DNA of 64,000 nt from NCBI GenBank assembly GCA_018242625.1, contig JAFEBO010000006.1, positions 529,132-593,131 of the forward strand. The letters run 5' to 3'. The position numbers and the translations under genes were made by a program. The notes beneath the pieces are model-generated. The model made no database searches. It worked only from the letters and a program-made list of their open reading frames with translations, and was not told where the DNA came from. Below, one piece after another: positions 1 through 8,291 of the stretch; position 1 is the first letter of the stretch; each line of letters begins with the position of its first letter. The DNA is from Planctomycetota bacterium (GTDB lineage: Bacteria > Planctomycetota > Phycisphaerae > Phycisphaerales > UBA1924).

Positions 1-1682
1 AGGCCGTTGCCGATCGCCGACCAGCTCGTGCCGTTCCACCTCGCGATGTTGGAGGTGGAAACTCCACCGATCGAAGCGAAATTGCCGCCCACAATGAGAT
101 CTCCGTTGGGCATTTCGGCGACCGCTACAACGGAGTCGAACGAGCCCGAGAGGGCGGATGCGCCGATCGGCTGCCACGCGGCGCCGTTCCACCGGGCAAG
201 GCAACGCGTGCCCGGGACGCCACCGGCGCTGGCGAACGGCCCGCCCGCGATGACATCACCGTTTGCCAAGGCCTGGACCACGTATGCGCCGCCGGTTCCC
301 AGTCCGCTGCCGAGCGGTGACCACGCAGTGCCGTTCCATCGCGCGATGCGATTGGCGCTCACGCCGCCGATGGTGGTGAAGTTGCCCCCCGCGACGATGT
401 CGCCACTGGGAAGCGTGGTCATGCTCACGGCCGAATCGTTGTTGGTGCCCGAATTGAGCGGCTCCCATCCGGCGCCGTTCCAGACCGCGAAGTACTTGGT
501 GTTGGCGAGGCCCGCGACCGAATCGAAGGTGCCCGAAATGATGACCTTTCCGCTGTTGAGAAGACCGAGCGAAAGGACGGGCGCCGAGGGCCCGGTGCCG
601 GGCGTGAGCGCCATCCAGGCGCCGGAGGTCAGGCGTGCGAGTCGTGCCGCGGGCTTTCCCTCCGCGGTTTCGAACACGCCGCCGATGTAAAAGCTGCCAT
701 CGGGAAACAGGGCCATCTTCTTGGTGCCGCCGCTCGGTGCCTGGCCGATGCCGCTCCAGGCGGTCCCGTTCCAGCGAGCAACACCCGATCCGTTGACGGT
801 GAAATAGCCGCTGACGATCAGATCGCCGTTGGTGTCATTGATGATGCTCGTCACCTGGTTGTTGTTGAGCCCGGCGCCGATCTTGCTCCAGGTCGTGCCG
901 TTCCAGGAGGCGACGCCGTTAATCGCGGTCCCGCCCGCAAAGCCGAAGATGCCGCCGACCGCAAGGTCGCCGTTGGGCATCAATCCCAGCGAGTTCACGG
1001 CCGCGTTGGTTCCGCCGCCCATGTCGACCCAGTTCGTGCCGTTCCATCGTGCGATGCGGCTCGGAGTGGTGAAGGCGCCGCCGGCGATGAGGTCGCCCTT
1101 CCACACCATCATCGCGATGACATCGCTGCCGAAGCCGTTGCCGATCTTGGACCATGTTGTGCCGTTCCATCGTGCGATGCGTGCGGCGGCATTGCCACCG
1201 GCGTGCGTGAATGAACCGCCAGCGATCAGGTCGCCATTGGGCATGGTGTACAGTCCACGCACGGCGTTGTCCACGCCCGTCCCGACGGAATGCCACGACG
1301 TGCCGTTCCACTTTGCGATGTAGCTCGCCGCGGCCCCGCCGGCTTCTGTGAAGGCCCCGCCGGCAACGAGCTCGCCGGTCGCCAGCACGGCGAGCGCGTT
1401 GACCTGGTTGTTGACGCCGGCACCGAGCGCGCTCCACACGCCCGTCTGCGGATTCCACATCGCGATGTTGTTGGCCGGTGCGGTACCCGCGAGATGGAAT
1501 AGCCCGCCCGCGACAAGGCAGGTGGGTAGCGGTCCGGCGCCGTCCGGATCCCACGCGATGACGGTCCAAACGTCGCCGTCGGTTCCCGGCATCGCGGGTC
1601 CGGGCAGCCAGCCGGGGAGGCACTGCGCGGAGGATGTCGCGGCGAACAAGGCGGTTGAAGCAAAGAAGGAAAACGTGCGCAT
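1..1682 (-). CDS. Secreted WNGT-repeat protein, C-terminus outside window
   Basis: The frame starts at ATG 1682 and stays open to the left edge, so the C-terminus is missing. The first 20 residues (MRTFSFFASTALFAATSSAQ) read as a Sec signal peptide. The rest is a chain of about eleven imperfect repeats of roughly 41 to 50 residues. Each repeat has a G-D-L-I-A-G-G-x-F strand followed by A-R-W-N-G-T-x-W, which recurs about every 125 to 150 bases. This periodicity fits a beta-propeller or similar all-beta ectodomain. No catalytic motif is visible. Several secreted proteins further right in the window carry a C-terminal dockerin, so this one may too, but its end cannot be seen. The secreted repeat-protein call is firm; the function is unknown. 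Confidence 0.8.
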   Translation of the reverse strand, partial: MRTFSFFASTALFAATSSAQCLPGWLPGPAMPGTDGDVWTVIAWDPDGAGPLPTCLVAGGLFHLAGTAPANNIAMWNPQTGVWSALGAGVNNQVNALAVLATGELVAGGAFTEAGGAAASYIAKWNGTSWHSVGTGVDNAVRGLYTMPNGDLIAGGSFTHAGGNAAARIARWNGTTWSKIGNGFGSDVIAMMVWKGDLIAGGAFTTPSRIARWNGTNWVDMGGGTNAAVNSLGLMPNGDLAVGGIFGFAGGTAINGVASWNGTTWSKIGAGLNNNQVTSIINDTNGDLIVSGYFTVNGSGVARWNGTAWSGIGQAPSGGTKKMALFPDGSFYIGGVFETAEGKPAARLARLTSGAWMALTPGTGPSAPVLSLGLLNSGKVIISGTFDSVAGLANTKYFAVWNGAGWEPLNSGTNNDSAVSMTTLPSGDIVAGGNFTTIGGVSANRIARWNGTAWSPLGSGLGTGGAYVVQALANGDVIAGGPFASAGGVPGTRCLARWNGAAWQPIGASALSGSFDSVVAVAEMPNGDLIVGGNFASIGGVSTSNIARWNGTSWSAIGNG

Positions 1683-1880
1683 TGAAAGCTCTCCCGCCCG
1701 ATTCCCACGCGGTCGGCGACCAACCTGATGATAATGACGGCCGGGGATTCGGCGCTCGCAAACTTGGGAAATGATTCCTGTTCCTCGAGTCGGCGCGGCA
1801 CATATTTTCGGGCGTGGGGGCCCGGAAGCGACGCCGGTGCGTACGACATGCGAACTTCTTCATCCCGCGTACCCTCGCTC

Positions 1881-2843
1881 ATGCCCTCGGTCTTCCTTAA
1901 CGGCGCGTTTCTGGAGCGGGATGATGCCCGCATCTCGGCGTTTGATGCCGGTCTGCAGCACGGCGTCGGTCTCTTCGAGACCATGCTGGCCGTCGCACGT
2001 AATGACGGCCGGGAAGTGCTGGACCTGGATGCGCACCTTGACCGGCTCGCGCTCTCGGCGCGCGAGCTGCGGCTGACCGAGCGGCTGCGAGTGGATGCGC
2101 TGCGCGATGCGGTGCTCCACACAGTTTCGCGTGCCGGCGAGGAGGAAGACGCGGGTCGACTCCGGGTACGGCTCACAATCACTGGCGGCGATTTGAACCT
2201 GCTCCAGAACAGCAGAACTTCGGAATCAAAGACCGGCGAGACTCAACAGCAGCCCACGCTGCTCATTTCCGCCACGCGCGCCACAGAATATCCCGCGGAG
2301 ATGTTCGAGAAGGGTGTGCTGGTGTCGATCGCCGACTGGAAGGCCAATCCGCTCGACCCGATGCAGGGGCACAAGACGATCAACTACTGGGCGCGGATGC
2401 GCGAGCTGCAGACCGCCGCCGCGAAAAACGCCGCCGAGGCTCTGATTTTCCAGGTGACCAACCACCTTGCCGGGGGCTGCGTGAGCAATGCGCTCCTCGT
2501 GCGGGATGGGGCCGTTATTTCGCCCATCTGCCGCACCGAAGAGGTCCGGGCCGCCGGTGCGGAGGATCAGCCCGGTTCCTCCGGGGCCGCGATTCTCCCG
2601 AGCCCGATCCTGCCGGGAATCACGAGAAGGTGGGCGCTCGACTGGGCTCAAGGAGAAGGAAGAACCATCGAGCGGCGTGCGCTCACCATTCACGACATTC
2701 TCGCGGCCGATGAGCTGCTGCTGACAAACTCGAGCTGGGGCGTGCTTCCGGTTGTGGCGGTGGAATCGCACGTGGTCGGGGCCGGCAGGCCGGGTGAAGT
2801 GGGCAGGGCCCTGACCGCCGCGTGGCGAGAGCGACTGATTTAG
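1881..2843 (+). CDS. PLP-dependent class IV aminotransferase (BCAT / aminodeoxychorismate lyase type)
   Basis: A protein of about 320 residues with the fold-type IV PLP architecture. The N-terminus MPSVFLNGAFLERDDARIS and the following G-V-G-L-F-E-T are typical of the family. The lysine in G-H-K-T-I-N-Y is the expected Schiff-base residue, and L-L-T-N-S-S-W-G-V near residue 285 matches the C-terminal phosphate-binding region. The family includes branched-chain amino acid aminotransferases, D-amino acid aminotransferases and 4-amino-4-deoxychorismate lyase (PabC); sequence reading alone does not separate these. The frame is open upstream to 1728, but the family N-terminus begins at ATG 1881, which is why that start was chosen; no good ribosome binding site was seen. 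It diverges from the secreted repeat gene to its left. Confidence 0.85.
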   Translation: MPSVFLNGAFLERDDARISAFDAGLQHGVGLFETMLAVARNDGREVLDLDAHLDRLALSARELRLTERLRVDALRDAVLHTVSRAGEEEDAGRLRVRLTITGGDLNLLQNSRTSESKTGETQQQPTLLISATRATEYPAEMFEKGVLVSIADWKANPLDPMQGHKTINYWARMRELQTAAAKNAAEALIFQVTNHLAGGCVSNALLVRDGAVISPICRTEEVRAAGAEDQPGSSGAAILPSPILPGITRRWALDWAQGEGRTIERRALTIHDILAADELLLTNSSWGVLPVVAVESHVVGAGRPGEVGRALTAAWRERLI

Positions 2844-2858
2844 AAGCAGAGGGCGCCG

Positions 2859-3152
2859 TTACATCGGGGCGATGTGCGGCACGACGTACACGACCACGAT
2901 GTGGACCAGCAGTCCAAGAGCCCAGATTCCAAGCACGATCTGCACGGTCATGCCGAGCGCCTGCTTCGCGAATGCCGCCAGCACCCCGCCGAGCGCCCCG
3001 TCGAAGTTCTGCCAGCGCAGGGCCTTGTAGGCCACGGCGGTAAAAAACGAGACCACAATCAGGCACCAGACGTTGACGAACCATGGCGAGCTGTACGCGC
3101 CCGGCCAGAGCGTCGCGACGGGGTCGATAAACGGCGTGTAGGCAAGAAGCAT
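2859..3152 (-). CDS. Small membrane protein, function unknown
   Basis: A 97-residue protein with two clear hydrophobic segments, around residues 25-44 (VNVWCLIVVSFFTAVAYKAL) and around 68-92. It begins 3 bases after the stop of the larger membrane protein encoded upstream on the same strand (3156-3671), so the two are almost certainly co-transcribed and may act together in the membrane. No recognisable catalytic or binding motif is present. I do not recognise the family. The tight coupling and clean reading frame argue that it is real. Confidence 0.7.
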   Translation of the reverse strand: MLLAYTPFIDPVATLWPGAYSSPWFVNVWCLIVVSFFTAVAYKALRWQNFDGALGGVLAAFAKQALGMTVQIVLGIWALGLLVHIVVVYVVPHIAPM

Positions 3153-3155
3153 GCT

Positions 3156-3671
3156 CTAGCTCCGGCGTCCGAGGGTCGGGAACATCGAATCAATGATCGC
3201 CAGCACGTTGAGCAGGCCGGCCACGGCGGTAAACAGGATCCCCATCTCGTGCACCCGGGCGAGCGACCGCTGCGCCGGCGGGTTCCCGCCCTGCACGATT
3301 ACTCCGCGATCGTTGATCGACTCGCCGGGGTAGGGCATGCGCCGGAGGCCGCCACGGGTCATGGGGTCGACGCCCTTATAGAAATTCTGGTGGATCGCGT
3401 TTGCTCCGAAGGCCACGATGCCGGCCGGGGCCTGGGCGATGAACCAGAGGCCGTCTTCCTTGTTGTCGACGGCGTCGATCCCGCCCACGAACAGTCCCGC
3501 CAGAAAAAGACCGATCACTCCGAACCCGACCAGCACTCCCCTGCGAAACTGCCCCAGGATGACGTGTCCCAGCCCCGGCACAAGGAAGGTGGCGATGCCC
3601 GCCGCCGGATTGAATCCGTTGGCGTGGTGTGCCGTCTGCGGGGCCGGGCTTGAAGTTGGTAGTTGGGACAT
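3156..3671 (-). CDS. Multi-pass membrane protein, TM2-like
   Basis: A 171-residue protein. After a polar N-terminus of about 20 residues comes A-T-F-L-V-P-G-L-G-H-V-I-L-G-Q-F-R-R-G, which resembles the P-G-L-G-H-x-Y-x-G motif of TM2-like small membrane proteins. It is followed by a strong hydrophobic segment (GVLVGFGVIGLFLAGLFVGG), a middle region with further hydrophobic stretches, and a C-terminal segment (GILFTAVAGLLNVLAII). It is the first gene of a two-gene unit with the small membrane protein at 2859-3152. Function is unknown. It is transcribed divergently from the acidic protein gene at 3943, across a 271-base intergenic region. Confidence 0.7.
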   Translation of the reverse strand: MSQLPTSSPAPQTAHHANGFNPAAGIATFLVPGLGHVILGQFRRGVLVGFGVIGLFLAGLFVGGIDAVDNKEDGLWFIAQAPAGIVAFGANAIHQNFYKGVDPMTRGGLRRMPYPGESINDRGVIVQGGNPPAQRSLARVHEMGILFTAVAGLLNVLAIIDSMFPTLGRRS

Positions 3672-3847
3672 CGTGGGGATTTTTCCGGGTACTTCTTGGG
3701 GTTCTCTGAAGCTGGATTTACCGGGTGGACCCGGGCCGGGAGAGAGGGAAAGATCGGCCGACCGGACGATCCTTCACCTTCTTTCCACCGGATATCCACA
3801 AGACCGGGCGGAACGAGCCGGGGGAAACCGGCGGGATCGGTCGATCG

Positions 3848-3867
3848 GGCCGGTTTGACAACCGGCC
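3848..3867. promoter_or_regulatory. Perfect 8-bp dyad over the -35 box, candidate operator
   Basis: GGCCGGTT (3848-3855) and AACCGGCC (3860-3867) form a perfect inverted repeat with a 4-base centre. The TTGACA -35 hexamer at 3855-3860 lies within the dyad, so a dimeric regulator bound here would be expected to block the promoter of the downstream acidic protein. The sequence is seen directly; operator function is inference. Confidence 0.45.
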
Positions 3868-3882
3868 GAAAGGCAGTACTGT
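3855..3882 (+). promoter_or_regulatory. Sigma-70-like promoter for the acidic protein gene
   Basis: TTGACA at 3855-3860 is a perfect -35 consensus. After a 16-base spacer, TACTGT at 3877-3882 matches TATAAT at four of six positions. The element lies about 60 bases upstream of ATG 3943, which is preceded by an AAGGAAGAG ribosome binding site. The -35 box is embedded in a perfect inverted repeat. Confidence 0.55.
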
Positions 3883-3942
3883 ACCGCCACTCGCGGCGGG
3901 AGAAGGACCCGCGGGCTTCATCAGGTTTGCAAAGGAAGAGAC

Positions 3943-4278
3943 ATGGTGGCAACGAAGTTCAGAACGCACTCGCCCGCCCGGCGCCTCAGCGACGCCGCCG
4001 GAGCCTGCCTTGAAGAGATCGAGTCGCCTGTTCCGGGCCGCTCGGATCCTTTCGAGCAGTCGCCCTCCCTCCCCGCCGCCCCCGTGCTATTCGACGACGA
4101 TGATGACGACGAGGACGATGACGACGATTCGCCGTTCGAGGACGACGAAGATGGGGACGACGTTTTCGATGACGAAGGCGCCGAGGATGACGAGGACTTC
4201 CTCGACGACGAGTCCGAGGAAGCGGAAGATGACGACTTTGACGATGATGAGGAAGAGGACGACGACGACGACCTCTAG
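3943..4278 (+). CDS. Polyacidic-tail protein, function unknown
   Basis: A 111-residue protein of two contrasting halves. The first 50 residues are of normal composition and slightly basic at the start (MVATKFRTHSPARRLSDAAG). From residue 50 onward 47 of 62 residues are Asp or Glu, in runs such as FDDDDDDEDDDDD, with interspersed Phe, Gly and Ser. ATG 3943 has a good ribosome binding site (GGAAGAG). The gene has its own promoter-like element with an overlapping dyad upstream and a strong terminator downstream, so it is a self-contained transcription unit. This argues against it being a spurious low-complexity frame. Acidic tails of this kind can bind cations, mimic nucleic acid or contact basic proteins, as in the RNA polymerase delta subunit, but no homology to a named family is claimed. 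Confidence 0.75.
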   Translation: MVATKFRTHSPARRLSDAAGACLEEIESPVPGRSDPFEQSPSLPAAPVLFDDDDDDEDDDDDSPFEDDEDGDDVFDDEGAEDDEDFLDDESEEAEDDDFDDDEEEDDDDDL

Positions 4279-4303
4279 CCTCCGGTAACTCCGATGCCCT
4301 CCC

Positions 4304-4335
4304 AAGGCGACGCCCGGCGTCGCCTTTTCTTTTTC
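4304..4335 (+). terminator. Rho-independent terminator
   Basis: AAGGCGACG (4304-4312) pairs perfectly with CGTCGCCTT (4318-4326) around a 5-base loop and runs into TTTTCTTTTT. It lies 26 bases after the stop of the polyacidic protein gene. Confidence 0.88.
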
Positions 4336-4414
4336 CTTCCCCCGCTCTGGTCAATCTCCGCCCCGCTCCGCCCGATGTCTGCCCGAGATGAGAGCGATTC
4401 CGCCGGAGAAAGCT

Positions 4415-4870
4415 ATGTCCAACCAGGCAAACACCCCGTCCGAGAAAGGTCCCATGGCCGTCAATCCCTTCACCGGCAGCGGCGAGGGGGGCGTGGTCGA
4501 TCGGCGCCTGGGGCTGGATCGCCGGGAGCTTTCCGCGGAGGCCACCGGCCTGGAGCGCCGGCGGGGCCGGGGTCGGCGCCTGTCGGACTTCACCAAGAGC
4601 GCCGAAGAGGGCGAGATGACCAAGGAACAGTTCCTGTTCCTTTCCGCGGTTGATGCCTTCAAGAAGGCCAACGGCAAGACCTTCCCCACCTGGACCGACG
4701 TGCTCGAGGTTGTGCGCTTGCTCGGCTATCGCAAGACGTGCAGGAGTGAGATCTCGCTCCGCAACGCCGAGGATTGGCTCGAAGCCGCCGACACGCCGTC
4801 CAACACGCGTCCGCAGCGGTGGGCCCAGCGCGAGCGGATCGACCGCGAGCGCGCCCAGAAGGCCGCCTGA
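4415..4870 (+). CDS. Hypothetical protein with Arg-rich segment
   Basis: A protein of about 151 residues. ATG 4415 was chosen over an upstream ATG at 4388 because GGAG lies 7 bases before it. Residues 20-60 are rich in arginine and glycine and contain a repeated D-R-R motif (VDRRLGLDRREL, then LERRRGRGRRLSDF). Residues 65-130 look like a compact helical domain (FLFLSAVDAFKKANGKTFPTW, then EVVRLLGYRK), and the C-terminus is charged (QRERIDRERAQKAA). No signal peptide or membrane segment is present, so it should be cytoplasmic. I do not recognise the family. The gene sits between a terminator and the ClC gene, with which it may be co-transcribed. Confidence 0.65.
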   Translation: MSNQANTPSEKGPMAVNPFTGSGEGGVVDRRLGLDRRELSAEATGLERRRGRGRRLSDFTKSAEEGEMTKEQFLFLSAVDAFKKANGKTFPTWTDVLEVVRLLGYRKTCRSEISLRNAEDWLEAADTPSNTRPQRWAQRERIDRERAQKAA

Positions 4871-4950
4871 ACCGGCTGATACTCTCTGCCGGGAATCCCG
4901 GCTTGGAACCAGTCAGCGCACAGAAAGAATGGCGGGGAGGCGCACATCTC

Positions 4951-6246
4951 GTGCGCCTTGTCCTGTTTTCGATCATCGCCGGCGCCGTCGTCGGCTTTGT
5001 CGCCGCCTCGTTCCGGCTGACGCTGCTCTGGGCGGACGGACTGCGCGAGCGGGCGCTCGTCTGGGCCTGGGGAACTCCCTGGTGGGGCTTTGCGGTTGTC
5101 GTCGGCTGCTGCGCGCTCGCCGCCGGACTGGCCGCCTGGAGCGTTGAAAGGTTTTCCCCCGTGTCCGCCGGGAGCGGCATCCCGCACGTCGAATCCGTGC
5201 TTCAGCACGACCTGCCCGTCGCCTCCTCCCGGCTCATCCCGGTGAAGTTCATCGGGGGCGTGCTGGCGATCGGGTCGGGGCTTGCGCTGGGCCGGGAAGG
5301 CCCGAGCGTTCAGATCGGCGCAACGCTCTCGCAGACGATCGGGCGGCTTGCGGGGTTCGGCCGCCAGGACTGCCGCTCGCTGCTCGCCGCCGGGGCGGGG
5401 GCGGGCCTGGCCACCGCATTCAACGCGCCGATCGGCGGCTCGGTCTTCGTGCTGGAAGAGCTTGTCCGCCGGTTCGACACCCGCATCGCCATCGTGACCT
5501 TTGGCGCTTCAACCGGGGCGATCGTCGTGGCCCGCCTCATGACCGGATCCGCGCCGGACTTTCCCATGCAGGGGCTCGCCGAGCCCTCGATCGGCGCGAT
5601 CGCGGGTTTCCTGCTGCTCGGGCTCCTGCTCGGCGGCGCGGGCGTGGTCTACAACCTGCTCATTCTGGGCCTGCTGAACGCCGCCGACGATTTCAAGGCA
5701 CTCTCGCGCACCTCCAAGGCCGCCTTCATCGGAGCTCTGGTCGGGTGCATCGCGCTCGTGCGTCCCGAAGCCGTGGGCGGCGGCGATCTGCTCACGATCG
5801 GCGCGCTGCACTGGGGACAGAAACTCTGGTGGCCGCTGCTCGGCCTGCTTGTGCTGCGGTTTGTGCTCGGTCCCTTGTCGTACGCGGCCCAGACCCCCGG
5901 CGGGCTGTTCGCACCGCTCCTGGCGGTGGGAGCCCAGGCCGGCGTGCTCTTTGGAATCGCCTGGAATGCGCCCGGCATCCTGCCCGCGATGGACCCTGCG
6001 GCGGCGGGGGTGGTGGCGATGGCAGCCTTCTTCACGGCCGTGGTCCGGGCGCCGCTCACGGGCATCGTGCTGGTCGCCGAAATGACTATGGCGACCAGTT
6101 CAACCGGGGGCGGCATGTCGCTGCTGCTGCCCATGGTCGCCGCCACGGTCGGGGCGATGCTCGTCCCCACCATGCTCGGAAGTGAACCCATCTACGAGTC
6201 GCTCAAGCAGCGGGCGGTTCGCCTATCGGATGTGAAAGCCGCCTAG
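4951..6246 (+). CDS. ClC-family chloride channel / H+:Cl- antiporter
   Basis: A polytopic membrane protein of about 431 residues carrying the ClC signatures in order. G-S-G-I-P-H-V-E is the chloride-coordinating GSGIP motif. G-R-E-G-P-S-V-Q-I-G-A is the GREGP motif with the gating glutamate. L-E-E-L-V-R-R-F-D corresponds to the region of the intracellular proton glutamate, and G-G-L-F-A-P-L-L-A-V-G is the GxFxP motif. Retention of both glutamates favours a proton-coupled antiporter over a passive channel. No C-terminal CBS domains follow. The frame is open back to 4774, but hydrophobic sequence starts at L-V-R-L-V-L-F-S-I-I-A-G. GTG 4951 with GGGGAGG 10 bases upstream is the best start, though TTG 4903 cannot be excluded. 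Confidence 0.9.
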   Translation: MRLVLFSIIAGAVVGFVAASFRLTLLWADGLRERALVWAWGTPWWGFAVVVGCCALAAGLAAWSVERFSPVSAGSGIPHVESVLQHDLPVASSRLIPVKFIGGVLAIGSGLALGREGPSVQIGATLSQTIGRLAGFGRQDCRSLLAAGAGAGLATAFNAPIGGSVFVLEELVRRFDTRIAIVTFGASTGAIVVARLMTGSAPDFPMQGLAEPSIGAIAGFLLLGLLLGGAGVVYNLLILGLLNAADDFKALSRTSKAAFIGALVGCIALVRPEAVGGGDLLTIGALHWGQKLWWPLLGLLVLRFVLGPLSYAAQTPGGLFAPLLAVGAQAGVLFGIAWNAPGILPAMDPAAAGVVAMAAFFTAVVRAPLTGIVLVAEMTMATSSTGGGMSLLLPMVAATVGAMLVPTMLGSEPIYESLKQRAVRLSDVKAA

Positions 6247-6271
6247 CCCGGGTGTCTCGTACCCTTCTGAT

Positions 6272-7939
6272 ATGTCCGCCAGCCCCTACGACACCTACAC
6301 CAGCCCCCTCGCCACCCGCAACGCGAGCGAGGAGATGCTGCGGCTGTGGTCGGCGCGGCACAAGTTCAACACCTGGCGACGCATCTGGCTCGCGGTGGCC
6401 GAGGCCCAGCACGAGATGGGGCTGCCGGTCACCAAGGAGCAGGTCGAGGAACTGCGGGCGGTCGTGAATCGGCCCGGCGGGATCACGGATGATGAGATCC
6501 GGGCCGCCGAGAGGTACGAACGCGAGCTGCGGCACGACGTGATGGCCCATGTGCACGCGCTGGGGGATTCGTGCCCGAAGGCCAAGGGGATCATCCATCT
6601 GGGGATGACGAGTCAGGATGTGGTGTGCAATGCGGATTTGTTGATCATTCACGCCTCGATGATGCAGACTGAAATCAAGGCCGCACGTCTCGTGCTTTCA
6701 TTGAGCGGAGCTGCGCGGAAGTATGTGAAACAACCGACACTCGGTTTCACTCATTATCAGCCTGCGCAGCCAACAACCGTCGGGCGTCGGTTGGCGGGTT
6801 GGGCACACGATGCTCTGGTGGTCTTTGAGGAGCTCAACCGCACATACCCAATCACGGTGCAGCTTCGTGGCTTCCGCGGTGCGACTGGCACGCAGGCGTC
6901 GTTTCTTTCGCTCTTTGGCGGTGACGCCAGCCGCGTCGACGAGTTTGAAGCAAAGGCGGTCGCGAGGCTTCTTCCTGACCCGCGAGACCAACATGGTTTT
7001 CTGAGTGATTCATTCCTAGAGGAGTGGCGTACCCGGGTTATTGAAAAGCTTGGCGCTCGGAGCAGCACAGATGCTCGTCAGAGAGTTGAGTTCTTGCGAA
7101 ATGCGTCTCGCGCCGACCTCTTGCAAGAACATGTTGGAAGCCTGATCTCGGCAAGGGTGTTCTCCTTGACCGGTCAGACTTATCCAAGAGTCTTCGACGC
7201 CACGATCATCTCACGACTTGCCTCCGTCGCCGCCGTCCTGCACAAGATCGCCACCGACATCCGGCTTCTCTGCAACCGCAAGGAGATCGACGAGCCGTTT
7301 GAGGACAAACAAATTGGCTCGTCGGCGATGCCGTACAAGCGGAATCCGATGCGGTGCGAGCGGATCTGTGGCCTTGCCCGCTTCGTGATGAACCTCGTCG
7401 GCAACGCGTACGACACCGCCGCCACGCAGTGGCTGGAGCGGACGCTCGACGACTCGTCGAACCGGCGGCTGTCGCTGCCCGAGGCGTTCCTCGCGCTCGA
7501 TGGCGCGCTCGACCTGATGCACAACGTCGCCTCCGGCCTCATCGTCCACGAGGCGATGGTGAAAAAGAACCTGATGGCCGAACTTCCGTTTATGGCGACC
7601 GAGAACGTCATGATGGAGTGCGTCAAACTCGGCGGCGATCGCCAGCACTACCACGAGTTGATCCGCCAGCACGCGCAGGCCGCGGGATTGCGGGTGAAGC
7701 AGGAAGGGCTCGACAACGACCTCTTGGAGCGGCTGAAGAACGACAAGAACTTCTGGAGCACGAAACGCGGCGGGCCGCTGAGCGCGGAGTTGAACTGGGA
7801 CGGCGTGATGGACCCGATGAAGTACGTGGGCCGCAGCGTCGAGCAGACCGAGCGATTCATCAAGGAAGTGGTGGAGCCGCTGCGCGAGCAGTACAAGGAC
7901 GCGATAGCGAAGCTGGGGTCTGCAGGGCCGCGTGTGTAA
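6272..7939 (+). CDS. purB: Adenylosuccinate lyase with internal insertion
   Basis: Catalyses two non-sequential steps of purine synthesis, SAICAR to AICAR and adenylosuccinate to AMP, each releasing fumarate. The fumarase/aspartase superfamily signature G-S-S-A-M-P-Y-K-R-N-P is present, as are R-H-D-V-M-A-H-V-H, T-L-G-F-T-H-Y-Q-P-A-Q and Q-W-L-E-R-T-L-D-D-S. The sequence closely resembles the animal-type ADSL subfamily. At 555 residues it is longer than the roughly 484-residue human enzyme as I recall it. Most of the excess is about 57 extra residues between L-F-G-G-D and T-G-Q-T-Y-P-R. Roughly 6660-7200 also has lower GC (57% by hand count, against 67% in a sampled upstream line) and less GC-biased third positions. 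Start at ATG 6272; no strong ribosome binding site. Confidence 0.93.
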   Translation: MSASPYDTYTSPLATRNASEEMLRLWSARHKFNTWRRIWLAVAEAQHEMGLPVTKEQVEELRAVVNRPGGITDDEIRAAERYERELRHDVMAHVHALGDSCPKAKGIIHLGMTSQDVVCNADLLIIHASMMQTEIKAARLVLSLSGAARKYVKQPTLGFTHYQPAQPTTVGRRLAGWAHDALVVFEELNRTYPITVQLRGFRGATGTQASFLSLFGGDASRVDEFEAKAVARLLPDPRDQHGFLSDSFLEEWRTRVIEKLGARSSTDARQRVEFLRNASRADLLQEHVGSLISARVFSLTGQTYPRVFDATIISRLASVAAVLHKIATDIRLLCNRKEIDEPFEDKQIGSSAMPYKRNPMRCERICGLARFVMNLVGNAYDTAATQWLERTLDDSSNRRLSLPEAFLALDGALDLMHNVASGLIVHEAMVKKNLMAELPFMATENVMMECVKLGGDRQHYHELIRQHAQAAGLRVKQEGLDNDLLERLKNDKNFWSTKRGGPLSAELNWDGVMDPMKYVGRSVEQTERFIKEVVEPLREQYKDAIAKLGSAGPRV

Positions 7940-7956
7940 CGAAAGGCGGGGGAACG

Positions 7957-8187
7957 ATGGATCTGGTGCGCCGGATCGCGACGCAATTACTCGTCATTCT
8001 GGCCGTGGTCGGACTGGTCTTGCTTGTGGTTCTGATCCTGTTTCCCGCCGCCGTGCTGGGCGGTTTGGCGCTTCTCATCCGTGCGGCCTTCCGTACCGCG
8101 GTGGATTCGCTGCGTGGCCGTGGGGGTATACCCGCCCACGATTCCGAGGGCCGGGAAAACGTCCGTGTGCGGCGTGATCCACCCTGA
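7957..8187 (+). CDS. Small single-pass membrane protein
   Basis: A 76-residue protein beginning at ATG 7957, with AGGCGGGGG just upstream as ribosome binding site and 17 bases after the purB stop. Residues 8-42 form one long hydrophobic stretch (QLLVILAVVGLVLLVVLILF and beyond) that could be one or two membrane helices. It is followed by a basic, polar C-terminus (SLRGRGGIPAHDSEGRENVRVRR). No family is recognised. Its position suggests co-transcription with purB, with no obvious functional link. Confidence 0.6.
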   Translation: MDLVRRIATQLLVILAVVGLVLLVVLILFPAAVLGGLALLIRAAFRTAVDSLRGRGGIPAHDSEGRENVRVRRDPP

Positions 8188-8291
8188 GCCCTTGCGGGGC
8201 GCGGGCGCCCGCCGCCGCCGAAGAACAGGCCCTGCTCCTGGAGAGCGAACTTGCATCGCGGAGGAACTCGGGCCGGATCGGCCGCTGACCC

